Part shown: one piece after another, positions 36,171-45,342 of the stretch | Layout: each line of letters begins with the position of its first letter | Numbering within the stretch: position 1 is the stretch's first letter | Origin: an uncultured Alphaproteobacteria bacterium | GTDB taxonomy: Bacteria; Pseudomonadota; Alphaproteobacteria; HIMB59; GCA-002718135 | NCBI GenBank assembly: GCA_902619055.1 | Contig: CACNCW010000001.1 | Location: forward strand, 25,223 to 89,222 | DNA length: 64,000 bases | Direction: 5' to 3' | Translations under genes and position numbers: made by a program | The notes under the pieces: generated by a model | Databases searched by the model: none | The model's input: the letters and a program-made list of their open reading frames with translations, nothing else | Told to the model about the DNA's origin: nothing

Positions 36171-39100
36171 TTAATTAGAAATTTTTTTCTTATACCAATT
36201 CTTCATGTTTTCTCTAAACATTAAAGCAGATGGTGTAACAACTAATGTTAGAAATGTTGCAAAGAGAAGTCCAAATACTATAGCTGTTGATAATTGAACC
36301 CACCACTGAGTGTCAGGTGACCCTCTTGTTATTTCTCTAGATATAAAGTCAACATTTGTCATTGTTACCATAGGTAATAAGCCTAGTACTGTTGTAGTTG
36401 TTGTAAGTAAAACTGGTCTCAGTCTCTGTGCTCCTGTTTTGATAATAGCTTCTCTAATATTTGATGTTTTAGTCTTTAAAAAATCAAATGTATCAATTAA
36501 TATAATATTATTATTTACCACTATTCCGGCTAGAGCAATAACTCCAACTCCTGACATAACAATACCAAATGGCTGTGCTGTCACCATTAAACCTATAAAT
36601 ACACCAGCTGTGGACATTACTACTGCAAAAAGAATTAAGAATGCACTATAAAAGCTATTAAACTGCAAAAGAAGTATCATTAGCATTAAAAATAAAGCTA
36701 CACCAAAAGCTCCTGTTAAAAACTCTTGAGCTTCTTTTTGGTCTTCGTTTTCTCCAATAAGTTCTGCCCTTACTTTATTATCTAATTCATAACGTGGTAA
36801 ATCTAATGTTCTTCCTCTCCAAGACGGAGCAGTATCTGAAATTCCTAATACGTACTCAAGTTCTTTTACTTTTCCATCCGGATAAGTTCCAGGCTCTACA
36901 TCTGCCTGAATATTTATAGCATTTTTTGAGTCTACTCTAATTATATTTCCTGTTCTACTATTTGGAACAATTTCCACAAAATTGGATATTGGAACTAAAC
37001 CATTTGAAGTAGTTACTCTTAAGTTATCAATTCTATCTAATGTTCTTCCTTCGTTTGGATAACGCAGATAAAGTGGTATACTTTCATTACTATCATCAGG
37101 TCTATATTCGCCAAGTTTAAGACCATTTGTTGCAAGTTTAATCACATTACCAATTGATGTAATGTTAGCTCCAAATTTAGATGCTTGTTTTCTATCTACA
37201 TTAATTTCCCATTCAATCCCAGGTGCTGGTAAATTATCTTCAACATTCATTAAATTTGGATAACTATCCATAAATTTTTTAAGCTTAATTCCTTCAGCAA
37301 TTAAAAGTTGTTTGTTATCACTTGTTAATTTAATGTTAATTGGTTTACCTTCACCAGGACCACCTTGTTGTTCTCTTGATTCTACTTTGATTCCATTTAT
37401 ACTTTTTGTGGCTTCCAAAATTTCTGCTAGAATTACTTTAGATTTTCTTCTTTTATCCCAATCTGTATATTCTAAACTTATTGATCCTATAAAGTCTTCT
37501 GATGCCTCTGATTGTTCACTTACATTTCCACTTAAAGAATAAATATTTTTAAATTCTTGTCTTTCCGATTGAAGCTTTAAAATAATATTCTCGACTCTTG
37601 ATACATAATCTTTTTTTTCTTCAACTGAGAGATTACCTCTTGCAAAAACTACGATTTTTGCGAGATCTGGCTCAACATCAGGGAAAAATTCTACACCTTC
37701 TCCAACTTTAGTATAGGTGTAGTTTACAGCAATTAAAATTACTAAAGCACTAATCATCACCTTTAAAGGATGAAATAATAAGAAGTTTAAAACTTTTGCA
37801 TAAAATCCAACAAAACCAGTTACGTTTAAAACAGGTTCATTTGATTCTGAAGATAAGATTTTTGCATTTTTAGAAACTAATTTATCTGTAGAATTTACAT
37901 TTTCTGAAATTTTATAAACTCTTGGTATAATTCTAATAAATACAAATATAAATAAAGCAAAGCTGAGTAAATATTTTCCAATTGTTATAAATAAACTAAA
38001 TCTTTCAAGATTTAATAATCCAAATCCATAAGATAATAGATTGTAAAAAATTAATGATATTAGTAATGGTACAATAAATTGTAAAAGTATTCTTGAAACA
38101 GTATTTAAAATAGATCCTAAAACTGGGACAAACAGTAATGCCATAAACAAAGAAGAAATAAGAACACATATAAGTGTTATTGGTAAATATTTCATAAATT
38201 CACCAGCTATACCAGGCCAGAATATTAAAGGTAAAAAGGCTGCCAGGGTAGTTGCAGTCGATGATATAATTGGTAGTGACATTTTTTTTGATGCATTTGC
38301 GAAAGCATCTTTTACACCAAGTCCTTCTTTCATTTTTCTATCTGCATATTCAACAACAACAATTGCTCCATCGACTAATAGTCCTACAGATAAAATTAGA
38401 GCAAATAATACAACTATATTAATAGTAAAACCCATTACAGAAAGAGCTAATAAACCTGATAAAAACGATCCTGGAATAGATACACCAACTAATAAACCAG
38501 ATCTAACACCTAAAGCTCCTAAAATAATAATTAAAACAAGGATTATAGCTGCTATGACGTTATTTTGCAGACTATTTAACATAGTTTTAATTCCTTTTGA
38601 TTGATCATTTCCAAAAGAGATTTCAACATTTTCCGGAAAACTTTTAGCAGTAACTGCAGTTATTCTTTTTACTTCTTCAATAGTATTGATAATATTTTCA
38701 CCAATTCTTTTGGAAACATCAATAGTTATTGAATTAGATCCATTTACATTTGCGTAAGATTGCCTATCTTCGAATGTTCTTTTAACTTCAGCAATATCTC
38801 TGAAAGTAATAACTGAATCTCCATTAGTTTTAACAGGAGTATTTAATACATCTTCAATAGTTTCGTATAAACCTGGAACTTTAATATCAAAACTTCCGTC
38901 ACCAGTGTCTTGACCACCAGCAGATACCATTTTATTATTTTCTCTAACAATATTAATTAGACTCTCAAGATTGATGCCATAGCTATCAACTGCAGTTGGA
39001 TTAATTAATATGTCAACCTGCTCATTTCTTTTACCGCCTATTTTAGCTTCTAAAACACTAGGAATTGTTTCTATATCATCTTGCAAAATATCTGCTAAAT

Positions 39101-39566
39101 CTTGAAGAGTTCTATTAGGCACGTCTCCGCTTAAAGAAATAGATAAGATAGGAAATGTACTTATATTAACTTCGTTAACAGTTGGTTCATCTGCTTCACT
39201 AGGTAGGTCACCCTTAGCTCTATCAACTTTATCTCTAATATCAACCATAGCTTGATCAGAATTAAATCCAGCATCAAATTCTAATAAAACATTACCCCCA
39301 CCTGAATAAGCCGTTGATCTTACTTCTCTTACTCCTTCAACAGTTTTAACTTCGTCTTCAATTGGTTTAACTAAAAGCCTTTCAGAGTCTTGTGCAGAAA
39401 TACCATTTTGACTTAGCGAAATATAAACTATTGGTATGCTTACATCAGGAGATGATTCTTTCGGCATTGTGATGTAAGTAGATGCACCTGAAAAAATAAT
39501 AAAAATAAGTATTCCCATGAAAACTCGGGAATGGCTAATTGCATAGTCTATAATATTAATTTTCAT
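36171..39566 (-). CDS. RND-family efflux transporter permease
   Basis: Inner-membrane pump of 1131 residues, AcrB/HAE1-like. It has an N-terminal membrane segment, then a porter domain (ITMPKESSPDVSIP near 32-45), the central GxxxD-type segment with LILSVGLLVDGAIVVVEYADR (split: GLLVDGAIVVVE) and a matching second half with GVIALAGIVVNNNIILID (split: GIVVNNNIILID). A non-conserved cytoplasmic or membrane insert with NVNSTDKLVSKNAK lies near residue 555. It is preceded by the membrane-fusion protein gene. Substrate unknown; no outer-membrane channel gene is nearby. Confidence 0.93.
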   Translation of the reverse strand: MKINIIDYAISHSRVFMGILIFIIFSGASTYITMPKESSPDVSIPIVYISLSQNGISAQDSERLLVKPIEDEVKTVEGVREVRSTAYSGGGNVLLEFDAGFNSDQAMVDIRDKVDRAKGDLPSEADEPTVNEVNISTFPILSISLSGDVPNRTLQDLADILQDDIETIPSVLEAKIGGKRNEQVDILINPTAVDSYGINLESLINIVRENNKMVSAGGQDTGDGSFDIKVPGLYETIEDVLNTPVKTNGDSVITFRDIAEVKRTFEDRQSYANVNGSNSITIDVSKRIGENIINTIEEVKRITAVTAKSFPENVEISFGNDQSKGIKTMLNSLQNNVIAAIILVLIIILGALGVRSGLLVGVSIPGSFLSGLLALSVMGFTINIVVLFALILSVGLLVDGAIVVVEYADRKMKEGLGVKDAFANASKKMSLPIISSTATTLAAFLPLIFWPGIAGEFMKYLPITLICVLISSLFMALLFVPVLGSILNTVSRILLQFIVPLLISLIFYNLLSYGFGLLNLERFSLFITIGKYLLSFALFIFVFIRIIPRVYKISENVNSTDKLVSKNAKILSSESNEPVLNVTGFVGFYAKVLNFLLFHPLKVMISALVILIAVNYTYTKVGEGVEFFPDVEPDLAKIVVFARGNLSVEEKKDYVSRVENIILKLQSERQEFKNIYSLSGNVSEQSEASEDFIGSISLEYTDWDKRRKSKVILAEILEATKSINGIKVESREQQGGPGEGKPINIKLTSDNKQLLIAEGIKLKKFMDSYPNLMNVEDNLPAPGIEWEINVDRKQASKFGANITSIGNVIKLATNGLKLGEYRPDDSNESIPLYLRYPNEGRTLDRIDNLRVTTSNGLVPISNFVEIVPNSRTGNIIRVDSKNAINIQADVEPGTYPDGKVKELEYVLGISDTAPSWRGRTLDLPRYELDNKVRAELIGENEDQKEAQEFLTGAFGVALFLMLMILLLQFNSFYSAFLILFAVVMSTAGVFIGLMVTAQPFGIVMSGVGVIALAGIVVNNNIILIDTFDFLKTKTSNIREAIIKTGAQRLRPVLLTTTTTVLGLLPMVTMTNVDFISREITRGSPDTQWWVQLSTAIVFGLLFATFLTLVVTPSALMFRENMKNWYKKKISN

Positions 39567-39571
39567 TTAGA

Positions 39572-40813
39572 TTAGTTTATTGTTTCACCAATACTTATAT
39601 ATTCTTGACCACTTACAATTAAATTTACTGTTTCTGGTAATCCAGAAACCCACATGCCATCTATTGTATCTTTAATTGTTTTGGTTGGATAGAAAGTAAC
39701 TTTATTATCATTATCTACAGCTTTAACACCTACAGTTCCGTCATCTAATAAAGTTAATATAGAAGGTGGTATTTTGTGAGCTTTAAGTTCTGAGCCTCTG
39801 ATAACAATTTTAGTTGTTATACCACTTTTATAAGAAAGATCTTTGTTATCAGCTTCAATAGTAATTTCGAATGTTCTAGTACTAGTTTCAGCCGATGGAG
39901 AAATAAAAGATATTATTCCATTTTTTTTAATACCATTACTATCTTCGATTAAAGCTTTAGTACCAACACTCACTTTATTTACATCAAATTCAGATAAATA
40001 ACCTTCAATCTTGATTGGATCTAAATCAATTATAGTAAATAGGGGAGTTCCTATTGATATGAATTCAGTTTCCTCAACCATTTTTTCTGAAATAATTCCA
40101 TCAAATGGTGCCTTGATAGCAGTTTTTTCTATATCAAGTTTTATGTTCTTTAAAATTGATTTTACATTTGAAATTTGAGCTTCAAGGTTGGCTAAGGTAG
40201 ATTCAAATTTTATTTTAATATCTTCTCTATCAGCTTGAGCATTGGCAAGATTAAAAGATGCTAAACTTAATTTTGATTTTGAGCTTAAACCTTTGTCAAT
40301 TAATTGTTTTGCAGATGCATATTCAATTTCATACAATTCAATTCTTTCAACATTTTGTCTAAGTAGATTATCTCTGTTTTTTTCATTTAAAATTAATTCT
40401 TTATTAAGTCTTTCTAAATCTTTTTTTGCACTAATAAGCTTTTCATTTCTATCCTCTAGTGAGATTGTAATCATTTCAGCATTTTGAGATACTCTATCTC
40501 CTCTTGCAAATTCAATATTATCTATGTTGCCAGATGTTTCAGATTTAACATCAATTTTTTTATTATGAATAGTTTGACCTTGTAATTCAATAGATTGATC
40601 TATTAAACTGGAAGTAAATACCTTTGTTTCAACAGAAAATGTAAATTCTTCATTATCATTATTTTCTGTATCTTGAGAAGATGAAGTTTCTGTTTCAGTG
40701 CTTGATTCTGTATTATCGTCTTGTGCAACAACATTGTTTGAAAATTGACCGGAACCAATCCATCCAACAACGGCAGCAAGTATTATGAAAGCTATAAATA
40801 TTGATCTTTTCAT
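39572..40813 (-). CDS. RND efflux membrane-fusion (periplasmic adaptor) protein
   Basis: Adaptor of 413 residues. An N-terminal membrane anchor or signal (FIAFIILAAVVGWIG) is followed by an acidic low-complexity stretch rich in Glu, Asp, Ser and Thr (about 30-58), a lipoyl/barrel-sandwich half, a coiled-coil hairpin (about 120-210) and the second lipoyl half with IKAPFDGIISEKMV. It precedes the pump gene by five bases. Divergent from rlmE across a region with an inverted repeat (40839-40873). Confidence 0.92.
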   Translation of the reverse strand: MKRSIFIAFIILAAVVGWIGSGQFSNNVVAQDDNTESSTETETSSSQDTENNDNEEFTFSVETKVFTSSLIDQSIELQGQTIHNKKIDVKSETSGNIDNIEFARGDRVSQNAEMITISLEDRNEKLISAKKDLERLNKELILNEKNRDNLLRQNVERIELYEIEYASAKQLIDKGLSSKSKLSLASFNLANAQADREDIKIKFESTLANLEAQISNVKSILKNIKLDIEKTAIKAPFDGIISEKMVEETEFISIGTPLFTIIDLDPIKIEGYLSEFDVNKVSVGTKALIEDSNGIKKNGIISFISPSAETSTRTFEITIEADNKDLSYKSGITTKIVIRGSELKAHKIPPSILTLLDDGTVGVKAVDNDNKVTFYPTKTIKDTIDGMWVSGLPETVNLIVSGQEYISIGETIN

Positions 40814-40838
40814 TAAATATCTTACATGACATATATAT

Positions 40839-40873
40839 TAAAGTTACTAAAAAACAATTTTTTGTTAACTTTA
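40839..40873. repeat. 35-bp imperfect inverted repeat between the efflux operon and rlmE
   Basis: TAAAGTTA (40839-40846) pairs with TAACTTTA (40866-40873), and six further A-T pairs continue inside after one mismatch and one G-T wobble. It lies between the divergent starts at 40813 and 40883. Could be an operator for the efflux genes or a hairpin in the rlmE leader; AT-richness makes chance possible. Confidence 0.45.
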
Positions 40874-40882
40874 TTATCTTTT

Positions 40883-41482
40883 ATGAAATCAAAAAACTGG
40901 GTTAATAGACAAAAAAATGATCAGTTTGTAAAGAAAGCTAAACAGTTAGGGTATATAAATCGAGCATCGTTTAAACTAGAAGAGATTGAGCAAAAATATA
41001 AAATTATTGAAAATTCTAAAGAAATACTAGAACTTGGATCTTCTCCAGGAGGTTGGACTCAAGTTATCTTAAATTACAATCCAAAGACTAATATAACCTG
41101 TTTTGATTTATTAGATATGAAAATAAATAATCAATCTATAACTTTCTATAGAGAAGATTTTTTAAAATATAATTTTATTAATTTAAAAAATAAATTTGAT
41201 TTAGTTTTATCTGATGTAGCTCCTAATACAACTGGTCATCAATCAACAGATCATCTGAGGATAAGTCAATTAATATATGAAGTTATAGACAGATTAGAAA
41301 TAATATTAAAAAATCAGGGATCATTTATATTCAAAATTTGGAAGGGAGAGGAAGAAAAGGAAATTATAAAGATACTTAAAAAAATGTTTGATAAAATTGA
41401 GTATTTTAAGCCAAAATCTTCAAGACAAGAATCAAGTGAAATATTTATAATATCTAGAGGATTTAGATTGAATGAAGAGTAG
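40883..41482 (+). CDS. rlmE: 23S rRNA 2'-O-ribose U2552 methyltransferase
   Basis: RrmJ/FtsJ-type methyltransferase of 199 residues. The catalytic K-D-K-E tetrad is visible: K31 (RASFKLEEI), D111 (LSDVAPN), K151 (FKIWKG) and E186 (SSEIFII). The SAM site is ELGSSPGGWTQV (50-61). I choose ATG 40883, because the in-frame extension to 40826 would run through the inverted repeat and has no family similarity. It overlaps guaA by 11 bases. Confidence 0.94.
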   Translation: MKSKNWVNRQKNDQFVKKAKQLGYINRASFKLEEIEQKYKIIENSKEILELGSSPGGWTQVILNYNPKTNITCFDLLDMKINNQSITFYREDFLKYNFINLKNKFDLVLSDVAPNTTGHQSTDHLRISQLIYEVIDRLEIILKNQGSFIFKIWKGEEEKEIIKILKKMFDKIEYFKPKSSRQESSEIFIISRGFRLNEE

Positions 41483-43025
41483 ATTAGAAACTATTTTAAT
41501 TGTAGATTATGGATCACAATATACACAATTAATTGCAAGAAGAATCAGGGAGTTAGAAGTCTTCTGTCTTGTCTATCCTTTTAATAAAATTACAAAAAAA
41601 ATTTTAAATGAAATCAAACCATCGGCATTTATATTATCTGGAGGACCTAGATCAGTACTAGACAAAAATGCCCCAAAATTAAATCAAGAAATTTTAAAAA
41701 TGAAAAAACCAGTTTTAGCAATTTGTTATGGTATGCAATTAGTAACAATAAATTTGAAAGGCGTAGTAAAACGTTCTACGCATAGAGAGTATGGTCACAC
41801 TATTATAAATATTAAGAAAAAATCACTTTTATTTAAGGGAATTATTAAACAAAAAATCAAAGTATGGATGTCTCATGGAGATAATATAAATAAAATACCA
41901 AAACTTTTTTCAATAACTTCTTTATCAAATAATAAAATTATTTCATCTATTGAAAATTATAAAAATAAAATTTATTGCCTTCAATTTCATCCTGAGGTCT
42001 ATCATTCAGATTTTGGTTCAAGAATAATTCATAATTTTGTTTTCAATATTGTAAATATAAAAAATAAATTCAAAATTCAAAAATTTATTGAAAACAAAGT
42101 ATCAGAATTAAAAAATGAAATTAAGAATAAAAAAATAATCTGTGGTTTATCTGGAGGTGTAGATTCTACAGTTACTGCATATTTATTAAGCAAAGCCGTT
42201 AACAAAAATCTCTATTGTATTTTTGTTGATCACGGTCTTCTTAGAAAAAATGAAGCTTATGAAGTTTCAAAAATATTTTCCAAAAAATTTGGCAAAAACT
42301 TTACTAAAATAAATGCTTCTAATATTTTTTTAAAAAATTTAAAAAATGTTTCTGATCCTGAGAAAAAAAGAAAAATTATTGGCAAAACATTTATAGAAGT
42401 TTTTGATAAAGCAGCTAAAAAAATAACAAATGTAGATTATTTGGGGCAGGGAACTCTTTATCCTGATATTATAGAAAGCATTCCATTTTTTGGAGGTCCA
42501 ACAGCTAAAATAAAAAGTCACCATAATGTAGGGGGCTTACCAAAAAAAATGAAATTAAAAATTGTGGAGCCATTAAGAGAATTATTTAAAGATGAGGTAA
42601 GAAATGTTGGAAAGCAATTAAAAATAGATAAACATTTACTTTTAAGACATCCATTTCCAGGACCAGGTTTAGCAATTCGAATACCGGGAGTAATTGATAA
42701 AAAAAAGATCTTAATTCTTCAGGAAGCAGATCATATTTTTATTCAGTATTTAAAAGAGAAAAAACTTTATAATAAAATTTGGCAAGCATTTGTAGTCCTC
42801 TTACCAGTAAAATCTGTAGGCGTTATGGGAGATGAAAGAACATACAATTACTCGGTTTCACTTAGAGCTATTACTTCTGTTGATGGAATGACAGCTGATT
42901 TTTATATGTTTACAAATAATCAACTAAAAGAAATATCATCTCGCATAATTAATAAAGTAAAAGGCATCAATAGAGTATTATATGACTTTACTTCAAAACC
43001 TCCTGGAACAATTGAGTGGGAGTAG
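41472..43025 (+). CDS. guaA: GMP synthase (glutamine-hydrolysing)
   Basis: Converts XMP to GMP. The 517-residue protein has an N-terminal class I glutamine amidotransferase domain (VDYGSQYTQLIARRIRE; nucleophile in AICYGMQLV; His in CLQFHPEV), then the ATP pyrophosphatase domain with CGLSGGVDSTVTA near 218-230, and the C-terminal dimerisation domain ending in DFTSKPPGTIEWE. Coupled to rlmE by an 11-base overlap. The gene is very rich in Lys and Ile codons, but all catalytic motifs are intact. Confidence 0.97.
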   Translation: MKSRLETILIVDYGSQYTQLIARRIRELEVFCLVYPFNKITKKILNEIKPSAFILSGGPRSVLDKNAPKLNQEILKMKKPVLAICYGMQLVTINLKGVVKRSTHREYGHTIINIKKKSLLFKGIIKQKIKVWMSHGDNINKIPKLFSITSLSNNKIISSIENYKNKIYCLQFHPEVYHSDFGSRIIHNFVFNIVNIKNKFKIQKFIENKVSELKNEIKNKKIICGLSGGVDSTVTAYLLSKAVNKNLYCIFVDHGLLRKNEAYEVSKIFSKKFGKNFTKINASNIFLKNLKNVSDPEKKRKIIGKTFIEVFDKAAKKITNVDYLGQGTLYPDIIESIPFFGGPTAKIKSHHNVGGLPKKMKLKIVEPLRELFKDEVRNVGKQLKIDKHLLLRHPFPGPGLAIRIPGVIDKKKILILQEADHIFIQYLKEKKLYNKIWQAFVVLLPVKSVGVMGDERTYNYSVSLRAITSVDGMTADFYMFTNNQLKEISSRIINKVKGINRVLYDFTSKPPGTIEWE

Positions 43026-43029
43026 TATT

Positions 43030-44106
43030 ATGATAAATTTAAAAGATGAAATAAAATTTCCATGTGGCTTATCAATGAAAAATAGATTTATGCTTGCCCC
43101 ATTAACAAATACTCAAAGCCATGAAAATGGAATACTTTCAGAAGATGAATTTAATTGGTTAACTATGAGAGCTAAAGGAAATTTTGGACTTACCATGTCT
43201 TGTGCTTCACATGTTCAATCTATTGGTAAAGGTTTTCCTGGTCAATTAGGTATTTTTGGTGATGAACATATAGAAGGTTTAAAACGATTAACTGATAAAA
43301 TTAAATCTTATGAAAGTTTAGCTGTTGCTCAATTACATCATGCCGGAATGAAATCACCTAAGGATATTATAGGTGAACAGCCAGTTTGCCCTTCAGATGA
43401 CAACAAGACCAACTCAAGAGCTTTAAAACTAGATGAGGTCAAAAGACTAAGAGATAATTTTATTGAAGCTGGAGTTAGAGCAAAAAAGTCAGGATATGAA
43501 GGAGTAGAAATACATGGAGCTCATGGTTATATTCTGTGTCAATTTTTAAGCTCTAAATTCAATAAAAGAGAAGACGAATATGGTGGAAGCTTAGAAAACA
43601 GATCTAGAATAATTTTTGAAATTATCGATGGTATCAGAGATGAATGCGGTTCTCAATTTCTATTGGGAATTAGATTATCCGCAGAAAGGTTTGGAATTAA
43701 ATTGGGAGAAACAAAAGAAATATGTAAAAAACTTATTAATACTAATAAAATAGATTTTTTAGATATATCACTTTGGGATTCTTTTAAAAAGCCTGAAGAA
43801 GAAGAGCATACAGAAAAGAGTTTGCTAGAGCATTTCACAGAACTTGATTTTAAAGATGTTCAATTAACAGTAGCGGGAAATATAAGAACAGGTAAGAATG
43901 TTTACGAGATTCTTAATAATAAAGTTGATTTTGTGACTATAGGAAGAGCAGCTATTCTTCATCATGATTTTGCAGAGAGAGTAATGAAAAATCCAAATTT
44001 TAAACCAATAGATCTACCAGCTTCAAGATCTTACTTAAATAAAGAAGGTCTAAGTGATAAATTTATTGAATATATGGGAAATTGGCCAGGTTTTGTTGGT
44101 AAGTAA
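43030..44106 (+). CDS. NADH:flavin oxidoreductase, Old Yellow Enzyme family
   Basis: FMN-binding TIM barrel of 358 residues. Family motifs: KNRFMLAPLTNTQS near 18-31, AQLHHAGM, and EIHGAHGYILCQFLSSKFNKR with EDEYGGSLENRSR, followed by IGRAAI at the phosphate-binding end. Such enzymes reduce activated double bonds or, in multi-domain forms, demethylate amines; this one lacks the Fe-S and NAD(P) domains of trimethylamine dehydrogenase. Start chosen at ATG 43030, four bases after guaA. The NMT1-type transporter follows after 208 bases. The substrate is unknown. Confidence 0.87.
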   Translation: MINLKDEIKFPCGLSMKNRFMLAPLTNTQSHENGILSEDEFNWLTMRAKGNFGLTMSCASHVQSIGKGFPGQLGIFGDEHIEGLKRLTDKIKSYESLAVAQLHHAGMKSPKDIIGEQPVCPSDDNKTNSRALKLDEVKRLRDNFIEAGVRAKKSGYEGVEIHGAHGYILCQFLSSKFNKREDEYGGSLENRSRIIFEIIDGIRDECGSQFLLGIRLSAERFGIKLGETKEICKKLINTNKIDFLDISLWDSFKKPEEEEHTEKSLLEHFTELDFKDVQLTVAGNIRTGKNVYEILNNKVDFVTIGRAAILHHDFAERVMKNPNFKPIDLPASRSYLNKEGLSDKFIEYMGNWPGFVGK

Positions 44107-44166
44107 TTTTAAGATTTATTATGCTTTGTTTTTAGAGATTTTAGTGATTTTTCTTAAATAAAATTT

Positions 44167-44194
44167 TTGATTGCTCTTCTGTTGTCATTATAAA
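44167..44194 (+). promoter_or_regulatory. Possible promoter of the NMT1-type transporter
   Basis: TTGATT (44167-44172), a 16-base spacer and TATAAA (44189-44194) in the 208-base gap before the binding-protein gene. Several other AT-rich -10-like hexamers lie closer to the gene, so the assignment is tentative. No riboswitch structure (for example TPP) is recognisable in the gap. Confidence 0.35.
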
Positions 44195-44299
44195 ATGCAG
44201 AAACTAACAAATATATTAGATATGCATTATAAGTATTATTAAAATGCTATTATCGTATTATTTAAAAATAGTCATTTAATCTAACCTTACAAATTAATT

Positions 44300-44305
44300 A
44301 GGAGG
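44300..44305 (+). promoter_or_regulatory. Strong ribosome-binding site of the NMT1-type binding protein gene
   Basis: AGGAGG nine bases before the ATG at 44315. Together with the site at 7051 it is one of only two full AGGAGG sites seen in front of a gene in this window, both before periplasmic binding proteins. Confidence 0.85.
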
Positions 44306-44314
44306 TAAAATCAA

Positions 44315-45292
44315 ATGAAAATATTTTTAATATTTATTACTTCAATATTCTTATCCTTTAGTAGTTTCGCTGATACTAAAATATCTTTTGCTTTAGATTG
44401 GAAATTTGAAGGACCAAGCGCACCTTATTTCTATGCAATAGATAAAGGATATTTTGCTGAAGAACATTTAGAAGTTGAAATATCTGCAGGTAAAGGATCC
44501 TTAGATGCTATTCCAAAGGTTGCTACAGGAGCTTTTCCTATAGGTTTTGCAGATATAAACAGTTTAATCAAATTTTTAGATCAAAATCCTGGAGCGCCAG
44601 TTATGGCAGTTATGATGGTTTATGACAAACCTCCATTTGCAATTGCTGGAAGAAAAAGTCTTGGTGTTACAACTCCATCTGATTTAGAGGGAAAAATTCT
44701 TGGTGCGCCACCACCTGATGGTGCATGGGCCCAATTCCCACCATTTGCTTCTGCAAATAATATTAATGTTGATAAAATAACAGTGGAGCCAGTAGGTTTC
44801 CCAACAAGAGAACCGATGTTAGCTGAAAAAAACGTTGATGCTATAACAGGGTTTTCATTTTCAATGTTTTTAAATTTAGTTCGCCTTGGTGTTCCTGAAG
44901 ATGATATATCAATTATGTTGATGGCAAACTATGGATTAGAATTATATGGTAATGCTATAATAGTTAACACTGATTATGCAGATGCAAATCCTGAAATAGT
45001 TAAAGGTTTTTTAAAAGCTGTATCTAAAGGATGGGTTGATGCTATGAAAAATCCTGAAGACGCAGTTAAGAGTATGGTTGAGCGAAATCCAGCTGCTGAT
45101 TTAGCTTTAGAGACAAGAAGATTGATACTAGCAATAGAAGGAAATGTTAATACTGATTACGTAAAAGAAAACGGTATGGGTAATATTGACATTGCAAGAA
45201 TGGAAAAAGCTTTAGGACAGTTAGCAGAAACATACGAATTCTTATCTGATCCAGAGATTTCATCATTTTTTACCGATAAATATTTACCTTAA
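44315..45292 (+). CDS. NMT1/SsuA-type ABC transporter substrate-binding protein
   Basis: Periplasmic binding protein of 325 residues. A signal peptide covers about residues 1-19 (ITSIFLSFSSFA). The mature protein has the NMT1/THI5 pattern: FALDWKFEGPSAPYFYAIDKGYF (split: LDWKFEGPSAPYFYA), EISAGKGS, GFADINS and LAEKNVDAITGF. Relatives bind pyrimidine thiamine precursors, taurine, sulfonates, nitrate or other small molecules. No thiamine genes or TPP motif are adjacent, so the ligand is open. It is followed by an inverted repeat and then the ATPase and permease genes. Confidence 0.9.
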   Translation: MKIFLIFITSIFLSFSSFADTKISFALDWKFEGPSAPYFYAIDKGYFAEEHLEVEISAGKGSLDAIPKVATGAFPIGFADINSLIKFLDQNPGAPVMAVMMVYDKPPFAIAGRKSLGVTTPSDLEGKILGAPPPDGAWAQFPPFASANNINVDKITVEPVGFPTREPMLAEKNVDAITGFSFSMFLNLVRLGVPEDDISIMLMANYGLELYGNAIIVNTDYADANPEIVKGFLKAVSKGWVDAMKNPEDAVKSMVERNPAADLALETRRLILAIEGNVNTDYVKENGMGNIDIARMEKALGQLAETYEFLSDPEISSFFTDKYLP

Positions 45293-45300
45293 TATTTTTT

Positions 45301-45327
45301 TATGGGGTAGACTATTTCTACCCCGTA
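45301..45327 (+). terminator. Hairpin between binding-protein gene and ATPase gene of the NMT1-type transporter
   Basis: GGGGTAG (45304-45310) pairs with CTACCCC (45318-45324) around a seven-base loop, and a T-G wobble plus two A-T pairs extend it to ten pairs (45301-45327). T-rich sequence lies before, not after it. This looks like an mRNA 3'-end stabiliser or attenuator rather than a full terminator, because the ATPase gene starts 15 bases later. Confidence 0.7.
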
Positions 45328-45342
45328 TACTAATCATAACTT

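Noticed and set aside
36310..36651. Long open frame of 113 codons on the plus strand inside the RND pump gene
   Set aside because: It is exactly antisense to a conserved pump region, is low-complexity, and has no ribosome-binding site or family resemblance.
40826..40882. 19-residue N-terminal extension of RlmE
   Set aside because: It runs through the inverted repeat and has no counterpart in the family, which begins near the Met at 40883.
44107..44314. Possible riboswitch (TPP type) in front of the NMT1-type transporter
   Set aside because: No CTGAGA or ACCTGATC-like conserved segments or paired arms are present; the gap is plain AT-rich sequence.
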